From: Amaranthus tricolor
Lineage: Eukaryota; Streptophyta; Magnoliopsida; Caryophyllales; Amaranthaceae
Length of the DNA: 64,000 nucleotides
Direction: 5' to 3'
Assembly: GCF_026212465.1 (NCBI RefSeq)
Contig: NC_080056.1
Span: 9,283,179 to 9,347,178, forward strand
Shown here piece after piece: positions 42,690-54,349 of the stretch. The notes under the pieces were generated by a model. That model made no database searches, was not told the DNA's origin, and was given only the letters and a program-made list of their open reading frames with translations. The position numbers were made by a program, and so were the translations under genes. The number at the start of each line of letters is the position of its first letter. Within the stretch, counting starts at the first letter, position 1.

Positions 42690-43880
42690 AGGATGGACGG
42701 GTTTTGTAGAAACATGAGAAGATCAAGTTGAGGTGGAGGAAATATTTTTTACAACTATTTTTTAATGGAGCAAGATGCCCAAAAGAGGTAAGCAGAGAAA
42801 CTACTAATTTACAAGGTTCTCACGAATATGGTCCTTACAAGAAGATAGCAAAAGAAGATTTGAAAGAGGCCTCGGGTAGAATAGAAAAGGCTAACACAAA
42901 TGACCTAGCTAGATAATATTTTTATTGAAGTATGGTGTTGTTTAGGCGAAAAGGATATTTGTAGAGACAATTAAACCTTTTCTGGTACAAGTGGGTTTGC
43001 AATAGGGAAGTTCCCTAAGTCCATTCTTATTCGCTATGATATTGGACGAGATATCCAAACATGTTCGTGAAAGTATTTCATGGTGTGCGATTTAGTGGCG
43101 ATATTTTGCTCATAGCCAAGACTAGTGATGTAGTAACTGCGAGGCTGGAGCATTGGAGGGCGACTCTAGAATGACTTGGCCAGGCTGCGAATAAGTCACT
43201 CCAAAACAGAATACCTATGGTGCAATTTTTAGTGGGGGGAGCAAGTAGGCGAATCTTAAGTGATCGCTAGCGAAGATGTTGTGGCAAAATGACCAAGTTC
43301 AAATATTAAGGATCAGTAGTTCAGAGTAATGGGGAGATTGATAAAGAAGTAACAAATCAAATGACTTAAATGAAAAGCAGCCACTAGGGTGCTATGTGAT
43401 AGGAGTTTCTCGACTAGATTAAAAGGAAAATTCTATCGAGTTGCAGTTTGACCAACCTTATTGTATGGGATAGAGTTTTAGCCAATTAAGAATATAATTG
43501 ATCATAAGATGACGTATTAGAAATGTGAATGTTAAGGTGAATGTGTGGACACGCCGGTATAATAAAATTAGGGATCATGTTTTGAAAGAGATGCTAAGGG
43601 TTATACTCATCTCCGCAAAGATGTGTGAAGCTAGATTGAGATGTTGTGCATGTGGGAAGGAATCCCTCGACGCGCCTGTGAGCGGGGTGGAAAGAATCAC
43701 ATATAGTTGATAAAAAGAGAGGTCGTGGTATGCCTAAGAAAACATTGGAGGAGCAAAATATGTATAAAAATGAGCGAGTTGCAGCTTTTAAAGGATTTGA
43801 CTAGGGATAAATCTAATTAGAGACATACATCATATTTGTGTTCAAGACCTTGACCAGGTTCCTACTCCTACACATATATG
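42690..43880 (+). pseudogene. LINE (non-LTR retrotransposon) reverse transcriptase remnant
   Basis: Broken plus-strand frames spell family-typical pieces in order: an EISKHVRESISWC-like stretch near 43050, GDILLIAKTSDVVTARLEHWRATLE (43097-43170), the KFKY.GSVVQSNGEIDKEV block near 43290-43350, a LKGKFYRVAV..TLLYG block near 43420-43470, and an ERVAAFKGFD-like end near 43770-43805. Many stops and shifts are present. The same 3' end recurs at 4290. Confidence 0.8.
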
Positions 43881-45228
43881 TCACTTATGCCTTGTATATT
43901 ATGATCATCTTTATATTTCTTTGGTCATGTTATTAGCTTTAATTGTTATCTTGCATTTCATGTTGCGTTTTCTATCTTGCTTTGCTTTTCTTTGGAGTCT
44001 TTTTTAAGTCGAGAGACTCTTTGGCTCCATCCTCCTATATAAGTATGATTTTCCGTCTTCAATCCATTCCCACTCTTTCTATGATCGAAATATACTATGG
44101 TATGATGATGTTACTGCTTATAAGTATGGCTTTGATACCACTCTATTATGAATAGTAGTTCGGCATTCAATATTCCAAGATTAATTATTTGTCATTTTTT
44201 TTCTTTATAAGTATGATTTATTGTCTTTTATTTTTAAATTTTATATGAGCGAAATACATATACACTAGGTTAAAAGATGTACTCACAAATATGGCTTAGT
44301 AATTCGGCATTCAATATTCTAAGATGAATTATCTGTATTTTTTATGGTCTCATAGAGAAAATTATAAATTAGGAGTATTAAATATTCGTAGGTCAATTTA
44401 TGGTCAATTTTTATTGAGTAGTACAATACATGTGTCATGTTGCCCTTGAATTCCTTAGTTCACATGTTAGTATTAATATTAAACACCATAGTTCGCACTC
44501 ATTAAAGTCAACAAGTACAACTGTTCAATTGTATTCGATTAATATGCTTGAAATTAGTGTACTCCTACGCTACTACTTGTTGTGATGCATGAAAACGTGT
44601 TCTTCTAATCAGCATGTCTTAAATGAGTGTGAGATATATAGCCTAATAATCTAATTAGGTTATTAGTGACTCCAATTAACTCCCTTGTTCTTTTCAATTA
44701 ATCTGCTATATCTTTTTAAAAAATTCTCCCGCATTAAGTTCTGTTGGATATATATTCGTATGTGATTCTATATCAAAAAAATAGATAGAAGCTGACTAAT
44801 ATATAAACTTAGTGGGCTACTCTCCCTATTCCAATTGGGTTTAAGATGGAAGCTAATCAGCTTTGTGTGTAATAACCTTTTCTCTTGTGTAAGTCTTGTT
44901 AGACAAATATATAAGTGATTCAACTTCAAATTATTATAAGGCATTTAGAAAAGATGCCCAAAAATAAATCCAATCCGTAAAAGTTTGATCCAAAGTGGAC
45001 AATATCATACTAATATGAATCATTTACAGTTGGTCCAAATTCTACCACAACTCTTGCTCGAACGAACAAGAGGACAATCTAACATATAGGAGCACTCAAA
45101 TGAGCAAACTCGTTCAAAATCTACCATATTAAAACTTTGTATTTTTCTCGTTTGAGAGTGATCCATGTGCTTATACAAGTAACTTTTCTTACGCATGGAG
45201 ATTGATGAATCAAAGGTTTTGGGGAAAT
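43881..45228. other. Intergenic, no gene seen
   Basis: AT-rich spacer. The phrase 'gtaattcggcattcaatattc(c/t)aagat' occurs twice (about 44157 and 44301), a small direct repeat. Nothing else was recognised. Confidence 0.5.
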
Positions 45229-45821
45229 GTTGATTTCTAGTAGCAAAAGCCTAGTTGGCTTTTTTCTGGGCCAAGATTGAAGACGAGTCGTCGTGGTTCA
45301 TAGGGACTGAGGAATTTTCTAGTGGACAAAGCCGAGTCGGCGTCGATGGCATGTGAAGGACCACCGACTTGACGATAGATGCTGCCAAATTCGTGTTTTT
45401 GTCCAGAAGAATAAGCCGACTCGGCGCCATTGAAGATTACTAGGCAGCCGACTTGGCTGCGGGTATTTCTTCACGGGAGCAATTCTCTTCACTTGTTTTT
45501 GGCCGGTTATTTTGTTTTAATTAAGCAATTAACTTCTTTTATTGGGGATTCATTTATAAAACCCCATTTTAGGGTTAAGGCTTTTTATCATAAATTGAGA
45601 GAGATCACAAGAGAGTCATTGTAATTTGTGAGTGATATCTTGATTCATCTTGTAATTCTTTGCGATCATAGTGAAATTATTCGATCTCGATGCCGGTGGA
45701 TGTAGCTATCACATTGATAGTGAACCACGTTAAATCTCTTGTCTTCGTTCTTGTTGTTTGGTTGAATTTTTTTGTTGTTTCATTATTATTCAACGATCTT
45801 ATTTCTGCTGTCGCAAACCAG
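45229..45821 (+). mobile_element. Probable solo LTR of a copia-type element
   Basis: It starts TGTTGATTTC and ends near ...GCAAACCA, followed by 'gatatcatagga', a weak match to a tRNA-iMet primer site. The later part 'agagagatcacaagagagtcattgtaat ... gatgccggtggatgtagctatcacattgatagtgaaccacgttaaatctcttgt' is the R/U5-like text common in plant copia LTRs. Repeated GCCGACTCGGC-like words lie at 45320-45460. Borders are approximate. Confidence 0.5.
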
Positions 45822-46075
45822 ATATCATAGGACCATTTTTAACAATTTACCAAGGTTTACCGTCTTGGTCAATGATCAACACTAGTATTATAACATGTTA
45901 ACGAGCAAAATTTGTCCTTCAAAAGCAGATCTTGAGGGATTGCAAGTGCTTAAATGGTTCTCAGTCTAGAATTTTGAAATAAATTTACTCTCTACACAAT
46001 GTGTCACAATCAATTACAAGTATTTTAGAACGAGAACAGTAAATCTTAAAGATGAATAGAATTACATAATAATTA

Positions 46076-49000
46076 TTAATGTTTAATAAATTTGGAAGTC
46101 TTAGGATAGCGAAGGGTACCAAAAAACCAGTCCATGAAAATGGTATAATTACCATAATTGTAACGACCAGCAGTATGATGAAAGGTATGAAATTTAGAAT
46201 CCATGATAGGCCAAAGTTGAGTGTCACTTCTATCATGTACAACAACACCCCAAACAGCTTCTACCAGGAAAAGTCCCAAAAATGTTGTGAAATGTACTGG
46301 AACCAATATTAGTATCACACCATATGGAAATTCTTGTAATGCTCCATCCAATGGGTGCCCTGACCAACCTATTTTTTATGCAACAAACACATATACATAC
46401 ACTTTTTATTACATCATAATTTATAAATTTGGTGAATTAATTAAGTTTCTAAAACTTTTTTTTTTAGACAATCAAAAAGTATTTTATTTGATACTAAATT
46501 GTCCCATATGCTTTTCTTTTTACACTATTCAGTGATTAATATTGAGCTTTATTCTTAACGTATAATTAATTTATATCAGTGCCAAGTAGAATCTTGTTTA
46601 ATTTGCCTAAATTTAAATTTATTAAAAAATTTTATAATTTTTAAGGATGCAAAATTAGAGTATTATAGGGTGAAATATGCACTAGATAGTAAAAAGTAAA
46701 CACTAAAACAAAATTAATTTTTTTCGACATAGAATTTACCGGCATTAACAACAATGTCACTGATTTATATTTTTAGCGTAATAATTGTTGGTTTTTATTT
46801 TAAGTTTCACAACGTGATTTAGTGACACTTTATTTGGCATTTAGTGACATATGTAATTGTAATCAATAGTGGCATTTATAAGAAATGTTACTAGATCCGA
46901 TGTAGCCAAAAGCTTTAGTATGCTTTTTTTTAAGTTGCTTAAAGGTCTAATAAATGTCATTAAATCTACTATATATACCATTAGAAATTTAAAGTAAATT
47001 AGATATTCTTAAATATATCTCACTAAAAAGATTTTTTTTTAGTGAAATGAGACATAAAGGCTAATAGAGGAATATTTTTTATATATGCTCCTTCATTTTC
47101 TTTTTGCTTGTGGCCCTCTAGCTATAATATATGGGTTAATATTTACTCTATAAATTATAATCTACTAACTTTCAGTCAAATTAAAGGTTAATTTAGGTCA
47201 AACTATTAATTGACACGTTAAAATATAATACTTGTTGGCTCATTTTATAGAACAACTAATTAAATTATGAAAAGACTATGTAAATAAGTAACGTTGTGAA
47301 AATTTTTATTGTGGTTTTCCTATCAATTTTTTTCCTAAAATTAGTAATTATTACCATTGTTGTTGCTATCTTGATTTTAATCTACGATCGAAATACACGC
47401 AAGGGATTCAAATTGTAAATAATATTGCAATGTTACTAGAATCTTACAATCCTAAATGAAATATAATTTCAAGTGGTAGAATTAGAACACAATTAAACAT
47501 ACCATCAACCCTATTATAACTAGTCGCTTAATCATCAATATTACTGATACATAAAAGTGTCAAAGCGGTCCCTTAATGTTACTATACATCGCAATCCTTT
47601 TCATTTTGTCGTCACCCCTTATGTATTGAACTTCTAATATTAACCCTGGATTCTTTTCAAACCTTCAATCTCTAACATCTCTCTAAAAACTCTCTTCGAA
47701 TACTCAGAACTAAAACAAGCTTAAACAAAAACTCGAATTACTGTGGAAAATGAAAATAATCACCAAAATGATTCGGTAAGCATCGATAACGATCGTTAAT
47801 TTAAAAAAACATGTGTTGAAATTTGATACATGTTCACTTTTTTGCTATAACTTTTAATAGGAAAATGAAATAATTGCAATGTTTGTGGCATTAGAACCTA
47901 TGCTTCAAGATCTTTCCAATGATATATTATATGCCTAATTCCGATAACCGAACGAGAAATGACGATCGTTTAAACTTTATTTGTGCTGAAATTTGATACA
48001 TGTTCAATCTTTTGGGCATAACTTTTTATAAAAAATCTTATTAATGCAAGGTTTATATCATTAGAAACTAGACTTCGAGAGCTTTCCAACGACATATTAT
48101 ATGCCCGATTCCGACAATCGAGAAAAAAAATGACAACCATTTAAAGTTTGCAGGGATTTTTAACATCTAGTCGCGCGCGACCGGACTGCGGTATGGTCAC
48201 GAAAAACACACGACTCCACTGCAGTCCAGTCGCACGTTTTACACGACCATACCGCAGTACGGTCGCGCGCGACTGGATGTTAGACATTATTGCAAACTTT
48301 AAACGATCGTTATTTCTCACTTAATCGTCAGAATTGAGCATATAATATGTCGTTGAAAAGCTCTTGAAGTCTAAATTCTAATATTGCAAACTTTTCATTA
48401 ATATGATTTTTCTATAAGAAGTTATGCCCAAAAGATTGAACATATATCAAATTTTAGCACAAGCAAATTTTAAACGATCATTATTTCTCGCTCGGTTATC
48501 GGAATTGGCTATAAAAATATCATTGGAAAGATCTTGAAGTCTGTGTTCTAATGCCGTAAACATTGCAGTAATGTGATTTTCCTATCAAAAGTTTTGGCCA
48601 AAAGAGTGATCATGTATCAAATTTCGACACAAAACGTCTGATTAGATTTACTTTCCAATTTAAAAAAGTTGTTTTCTTTTTAAAAATTAATATTTTTTAT
48701 TTTATTTTAATTATTATTAAAAAATTTACTTTAGTAATAATATTGGTTGATTTTATAATTAAAAATAAATTTAAGGGCATTTTAGTAATTTCAATAAAAA
48801 AGAGGTGGCGACAAAATAAAAAGGGTGGCGAACTTTAAGGATTGGATTTCAGGTATGGTTATAAATTTCAATCTAGCTATTTCTAGGTTTGTTTAGCTTT
48901 AAGTCAAGTCATATCAAATGGGGTTTATAAACTACTTCTATTTATCTTTACCGGAGGAATTTTCTAACTTACATGCTAAGTGCATTAATTGTTGTGCCAA

Positions 49001-52000
49001 GCACCAAATCTCACAATGACGGAGGTGAGTTCGATCACCTCGTAGCATACTCAATGGCTTGCATGATTGAGAATGATGATGAGTGTGAATTGAAGTATAA
49101 AGTTATACGTTTTGGATCACTTGATGAAGTGATCAAAATGGATGGTTTGATGTGCTTTAATGAAGGCAAGAGAGTGCTTGAGGATAGCCTTGATTTATGC
49201 CCTGTTTGAGGCAAGACTTAAGAGGCCAAATGCTAGCTCGAGGCACCCAACATTCGAAAGAGGTTGCTCGTTTGAGCATGACTATAGCTCGTCCAAGCAT
49301 GCTATAACAGAGGAGGAAACACGGCTTCCGTTTTAAGTGCCGTTTTGTTTGGGGTTTAAGCCCAATTTCTTCTAGGGTTTCTAATATGTATACTAGGCTA
49401 TATAAGAGAGACTTAGAACATCATTTGGAGAAAAAATAGAGAATGAGGCTAATACACATAGAAGCAACTAGGGTTTATCACCAAGAGAATTCTTCATTGT
49501 ATTAGTGAGTATGTGTGAGACCACCATTAAAGATGAGGTCTTTGCTTTGAGAAGTTGTTCTTAAAGCTTGTGTAGCTTGTCATTGATATATGTATTATTG
49601 AGTATATTAGTGAAAGTAATCTTTGTTTGAGGGGAGGTATCCTTATATACCTCATAAAGATTGTGTCTTTGTTCATTGTTGTTCTTGCTCTGTTTTTGGT
49701 TGGTTTCTTTGCACTTGTTTGTGAAGAAAATCATAATGCAGAAATAAAGATTTATTGGTTTTGAATACTTGGTTTGTATTATAAATTAACTAGATCAATA
49801 ATAGCCCGTTTTTATACAAGGATTAAGAGGACTAAATAAGGAAATAAAATTTTCTATGAAATAATTACAAATCATAATATTCTATAATATTCTCTAAATG
49901 TATGCATAATATATTCCTACACTCCCCCTCAAGTTAGGTCGTCGGATCACCAATACCTAACTTGCACAAAGCAGCTTCAAAAGCTTCACCTGTAACTGCC
50001 TTTGTGAGAATTTCAGCTAATTGATCTTTGGATCGTACAAATGGAAGACTGATGACTTGCTTCTCAAGTTTCTCCTTTATAAAATGTTTGTCTATCTCCA
50101 CATGCTTTGGTCGATCATGTTGAACTGGGTTAACTTAGATGTTGATGGCTGCTTCATTATCACAAAAATAATTTACAAGCTTCCTTTGGTGGGAATTTTA
50201 ATTCGCACAAGAGTTTCTTGAGCCATAAAATCTCTGTTATTCCTTTGGCTATTCCCCTAAACTCTACGTCGGCACTTGAAAGAGCTACTACCTTCTGTTT
50301 CTTACTTCTCCAGGTGACTAGGTTCCCTCCTACCAGGGTAAAGTACCTGAGGTAGACTTCCTACTATCCTGATCTCCAGCCCAGTCTGCATCTGTTTAAG
50401 GCATGAGATCAAGATGATCATTTTTTCTAAAGAGGACCCCTCTGCTACTAGTGCCCATCAAATATCTAAGTATCCTCATTACTGCTTCCATATGTGATAC
50501 TTGAGGAAGATACATGAATTTACTAACTACCCCAACGGCATATGAAATATCAGGTCTAGTATGGGATAGGTAGATGAGTTTTCCCTCTAACTTCTGATAT
50601 TGTTCTTTATCGGCTAATTCTTCATCTTGTACTGTCTGAAGCCTATGGATGGCTACAATTGGCGTTTCAGTTGCTTACAATCAAGCATCCCAGCATCTGC
50701 TAGGAGATTAAGCATGTACTTCTTCTGATTGATGAAGATTCCTCGTTTTGACCTTAAAACTTCAATCCCAAGGAAATATTTTAGGTTTTCTAGGTCTTTC
50801 ATTTCGAACTCCATGAACAACTTCTTCTTCAGATCACTAGTCTCTTCTTCATTGTTCCCAGTGATGACCATATCGTCAACATAGTTTATCAAACAAGTAA
50901 TCCTTCCTTTCTCTTTCTTCAAGAACAAAGTGTGATCAGAGTTACTTTGCTCGTTCCCAAATTTCTTCATTGTTTGCAGTAAACCAACCAAACCATGCTC
51001 GCGGAGATTGTTTCAAGCCATATAATGCTTTCTTGAGTCTACACTCTTCTCCTGATCCATACTTATCTGAGAAGCCCGGTGGGGCTTTCATATAGACTTC
51101 TTCTTTAATTTCACCATGGAGGAAAGCATTTTTTACATCGAACTGGTACAACGGTCAATCTTTATTTGCAACGACTGAGAACATGACTCTGATTGTATCA
51201 ATCTTGGCAACCGGGGAAAATGTTTCTGAGTAGTCTACCCCGTATGTCTGAGTATACCCTTTAGCTAGAAGTCAGGTTTTGTATCTCTTGATGGTCCCAT
51301 TGGCATGATATTTGATCGAAAACACCCATTTACAGCCTATTGTTTTCTTCCCTTTGGGTAAATTACATTTCTCCCATGTGTTGTTCCTTTTGAGGGTTGC
51401 TATCTCATCTTCCATAGCCATCTTCCATTTCGGATTCTGAAGAGCTTCTATAGTGTTTCGGGGTATAAAACTCGAATACAGGGCGACATTAAAAGAAACA
51501 ACAGATTGGGATAGATTATCAACATTACCCTGATTGATGGGGTATCGAGACAGTTGTGCTTCAAACTCAGGGTCATATCTCCATGGTGGAATACCCCTCA
51601 TACTCCTTGGGGGTAACTCATATTTTCTAGGTGATATAACACTAAGAACATCATTAGAAATATCAATCAAAGGCTCATGAATTACCTCTTGTTCGGATTG
51701 CTCCCCAGATGCTTCAGACAATACATGAGTAGTCTGAGGAGGAGGATGTACTATATTTTCAGTGGCAACAACTGTGGGATTACCTACTTGCTCTGTAGGG
51801 TCATGATCAATTATAGGATCTAGATTGATAATAGTAGGATATATTAGCCAGCTTAAGTCATCACCACTCACAGTCTTCCCCTGAGGACTAAGCTGGGGAT
51901 AGTAGTATGAACTCTCAAATAAGTCACAGTCCATGGTGGTATAGAGTTTGTTGTGGATTGGATCAAAACATCAATAGCCTTTTTGATTCACCCTATACCT

Positions 52001-54349
52001 AATGAAAACACACTTAACAGCACGAGGTTCACGTTTGTTCCGAGCTTGTTTGGAAAGGTGAACATATACAACATAACCAAATACTCAAGGACGTAAGGAA
52101 TGAGAAGATAGAATAGTAGTATGGGTTTGAAGTGTTTCCAAGGGAGTTTTAAAGTGGAGAGCATTTGTGGGAAGGTGATTAGTCAGGTAAGTAGCAGTGG
52201 CAACTGCTACTGGCAAAAATTGAGCTGGGTCTTTGCTTAGACACATGCCTCACAATCCAGGGGTGCATTACAATTATTAAGAGATGGAAATAGATGTTTC
52301 AATTTGGTCTTTCGATATTCTAGATCTTGGTTTAGGGATTTGGTTTTTAATTTTGGGTAATAAGAATCCTGTGGTATAGACCTCTTTGTTGGTGTTTAAC
52401 CACTTCGGTTGCGACAAAGGGATCGGTGATGTCTGCCGGATTCCAATTTCCATTATAGGTAAGTGCTTTTTTTTCTTCGGTAGATGATAAACCTGATATG
52501 GTGGGCCGGTTATTGGTCACCGGAAAATACCATTGGCTCTAATACCATGAAGAAAATCATAATGCGGAAATAAAGATTGATTTGGGTTTAAATACTTGGT
52601 TTGTATTATAATTTAACCAGAGCAATAATAGCTTGTATTTATACGAAGATTACGAGGACTAAAAAAGAAAACAAAATTTTCTATAGAATAATTACAAATT
52701 ATAATATTCTATAATAATCTCTAAACATATGCATAATATATTCCTACATTTTGTGATAATTCTTCACCAAATATCAATACCCATTCACAACAATTTAACT
52801 ATCTCTTTTCCCTATCTTACAACAACTTTGCTAGAAATATGTTATACTCCTAATTATGATCCTCATAAATTATTTATATCCATCTTTCTTCGGAATTCAT
52901 GTACGTAATTTCCATCATTTTCAATCATTTTGGGAGTTAAATGACATAATTGGTCTAGATTAATTTTAGTATATATAACCTTATAGTTAAAGAAAAAAAA
53001 AACTAATAAATCTATATACTGATACATAAATAGGTGATCCTGAATTTTTTCCTTTTCCACATGGTAGACAACAAATTCACGTGGTTAATGGTGATCCTGA
53101 GCTTCCAACTTTTCCATGTCACGATAGTCAAAATATTAAATTTTTGGTTAAATTAAGTACTTATTTTGACTGGCTTACGAAATATGTTGTCAATTAGGGT
53201 GATCGTGAAGTTTTTTTTGAATAAAAAGTTATTATGTTTGAGAAAAATAATGTAAAGTTAACAAAAACACTTTTTTTTTGTCTACTATGTAGAAAAGTTG
53301 GAAGTTTAAGGTCACCAAGTGTATTAAAAAACATATTTGTCTTCCACTTTAAAAAGCCAATAATTCAGGATTATCACTTGAAATTTACCGGTAAAAGTGG
53401 TAGAACATACCTGTAAATGGAGAAATGATGTTCTCTTTACTATAACGATGATGAGATGCATGAATATACTTGTAAATAGGCTTGATATCATGCATTAATC
53501 GATGAGCCCAATAAACCCCAAATTCCACAATAAAAAGATAAATGATTGTGTAAATTACATAAGAAGGCCAACCAACATCACTTATTCGAGGGTAACATTG
53601 AGTCCAACCATTCTCAGCCATCCACTCGAAACCTGTTGAAAACAATGTGCTAAATGGTATTGATTGGTATGCTCCCAATGCTTGCCATACCATTTCTCTT
53701 TTTGAAGGCATCTTCTCTACAACAACATCCAAAAATAAATATTAATAATGGAAATGGAAATTTATAACAAAAAAAACTTTTTTGTGATAAAAGTTATATC
53801 ACCATGGGAATGACATGGAACTTTTGATGAAATTTTACACTATTAATCATTCTCATTACCACCATTTAGTACTACTAACCAAACGGACCGTAAAAAAATT
53901 GAAATAGAGAGATGGCATTTTGATGGAGTTGATAGTTTATTGAAAATTTTAAAATAAAAATTTAGAACATAAAGAACCTATTAGGTTTAAATTTGCCTTA
54001 ACGACTCAAGATATACAGAGTAGATAACCCATAAGTGATAGTAGTAGTCAGTAACGAAAATGAATTTAATTAAAAATTTAAAGAAAACCAAAACATATTT
54101 TTAAATAACCCAATTTAGCAATAAATTATGATAATATAATTTGAAGAAAGCACCTTTGGAAGACGAAGCATAGCGTTTCCAAAAGTTGAGGCAAAAGAAG
54201 GCAGTGAGTGGATATAATATAAAAGCAAAAAGAGTGGTTCGAAGCCAAGAGCTTATAAAGTGAGGCAACAAAGATGATATCTTCTTTGATAACACTATTT
54301 CATTATACCAACTTGTCTCCTCTAAAAACAACTTCATATACTCCTCCAT
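46076..54349 (-). CDS. Sterol C5-desaturase-like protein, copy A (STE1/DWF7 family)
   Basis: Three exons: 54349-54154, 53716-53411, 46368-46076 (795 nt, 264 aa). ATG at 54349 begins [20 protein letters not shown]; junction codons G|AG and G|GT keep the frame, with AAAG|GTGC and ACAG|GTATGT donors. Membrane spans lie near residues 32-55 and 115-135, plus spans in exon 3. The three histidine clusters are HRLMH, HASHH and FHTFHH, the di-iron ligands of the fatty acid hydroxylase superfamily. Length and order match plant delta7-sterol C5(6)-desaturase, an ER enzyme of late sterol synthesis. Odd: around box 3 the text ([16 protein letters not shown]) departs from the form I recall for the family (HTxHHTxxxHNYGHYT), so substrate may differ. 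Intron 2 is ~7 kb and carries a copia element. A TATA-like TATATA lies ~50 nt before the ATG. Confidence 0.85.
46690..46930. repeat. Repeat remnant with GTCACT/AGTGACA words (intron 2 of copy A)
   Basis: The text 'aacaatgtcactgattta', 'gatttagtgacactttatttggcatttagtgacata' and 'agtggcatttataagaaatgttacta' resembles the 42150-42520 repeat and may be part of the same family. Confidence 0.4.
47808..48637. repeat. Large near-perfect inverted repeat (foldback), ~830 bp
   Basis: The left arm 47808-48221 and right arm 48222-48637 are reverse complements at roughly 80-90 percent by eye, with almost no loop; the axis is the ACTGCAGT at about 48218-48225. Each arm consists of two direct repeats of ~170-185 bp (both with 'gaaatttgatacatgttca', 'ataactttt', 'ctttccaa.gatatattatatgcc', 'gatcgttta'), giving an A1-A2-core-A2'-A1' plan. 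The core is CpG-rich (tcgcgcgcgacc) with a 37-nt arm matching at 35 positions. It lies in intron 2 of desaturase copy A. No terminal duplication was seen. Confidence 0.88.
48973..49209 (+). other. Short open frame of unknown nature (78 codons)
   Basis: The frame reads [20 protein letters not shown].. and is acidic with a plausible codon pattern ([28 protein letters not shown]). It ends just before LTR-like sequence and is on the strand opposite to the surrounding gene. I do not recognise it; it may be a scrap of a retroelement gag or simply chance. Confidence 0.2.
49215..49731 (+). mobile_element. LTR-like sequence, interrupted by the copia insertion
   Basis: It contains GCTCGTTTGAGC-type words, a TATA box in 'aggctatataagagag', and R/U5-like text 'gaaaaaatagagaatgaggctaat ... 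aactagggttt'. A related stretch lies at 62870-62970. The copia element at 49732 interrupts it; its text may continue at 52749. Confidence 0.4.
49732..52748 (-). mobile_element. Ty1/copia element with internal deletion and ~190-200-bp LTRs
   Basis: LTRs at 49732-49921 and 52548-52748 are clearly alike (tgaagaaaatcataatgc ... atatattcctaca). Inside the right LTR border lies the primer site read on the minus strand as TGGTATTAGAGCCA (tRNA-iMet), and inside the left border the polypurine complement ctccccctcaag, so it is transcribed leftwards. Flanks GTTTG and TTTTG are a near-exact 5-bp duplication. The body is only ~2.6 kb: gag, protease and the integrase core are missing. It sits in intron 2 of desaturase copy A. 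Confidence 0.88.
50653..52080 (-). pseudogene. Copia pol remnant (integrase end, RT, start of RNase H)
   Basis: Minus-strand pieces in order: an integrase C-terminal stretch ([26 protein letters not shown] near 52075-52000, then [15 protein letters not shown]); a linker with [17 protein letters not shown] start [26 protein letters not shown] near 51400-51300; [36 protein letters not shown] near 51150-50990; and [12 protein letters not shown] near 50880. Stops and shifts separate the pieces. The RNase H part (50650-49940) is heavily decayed but has the polypurine tract at its end. Confidence 0.88.
52749..53410. other. Intron 2 of desaturase copy A, part nearest exon 2
   Basis: AT-rich intron without recognised elements, apart from two similar phrases 'ggtgatcctga(a/g)' near 53034 and 53090 that suggest a short duplication. 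Confidence 0.45.

Noticed and set aside
42728..42916. Open frame as a separate gene
   Set aside because: It lies at the start of the decayed LINE remnant and no independent gene signal was found.
46079..46535. Plus-strand frames at 46079-46535 and 59062-59316
   Set aside because: They are antisense to the third exons of the two desaturases, where histidine clusters and splice sites support the minus strand.
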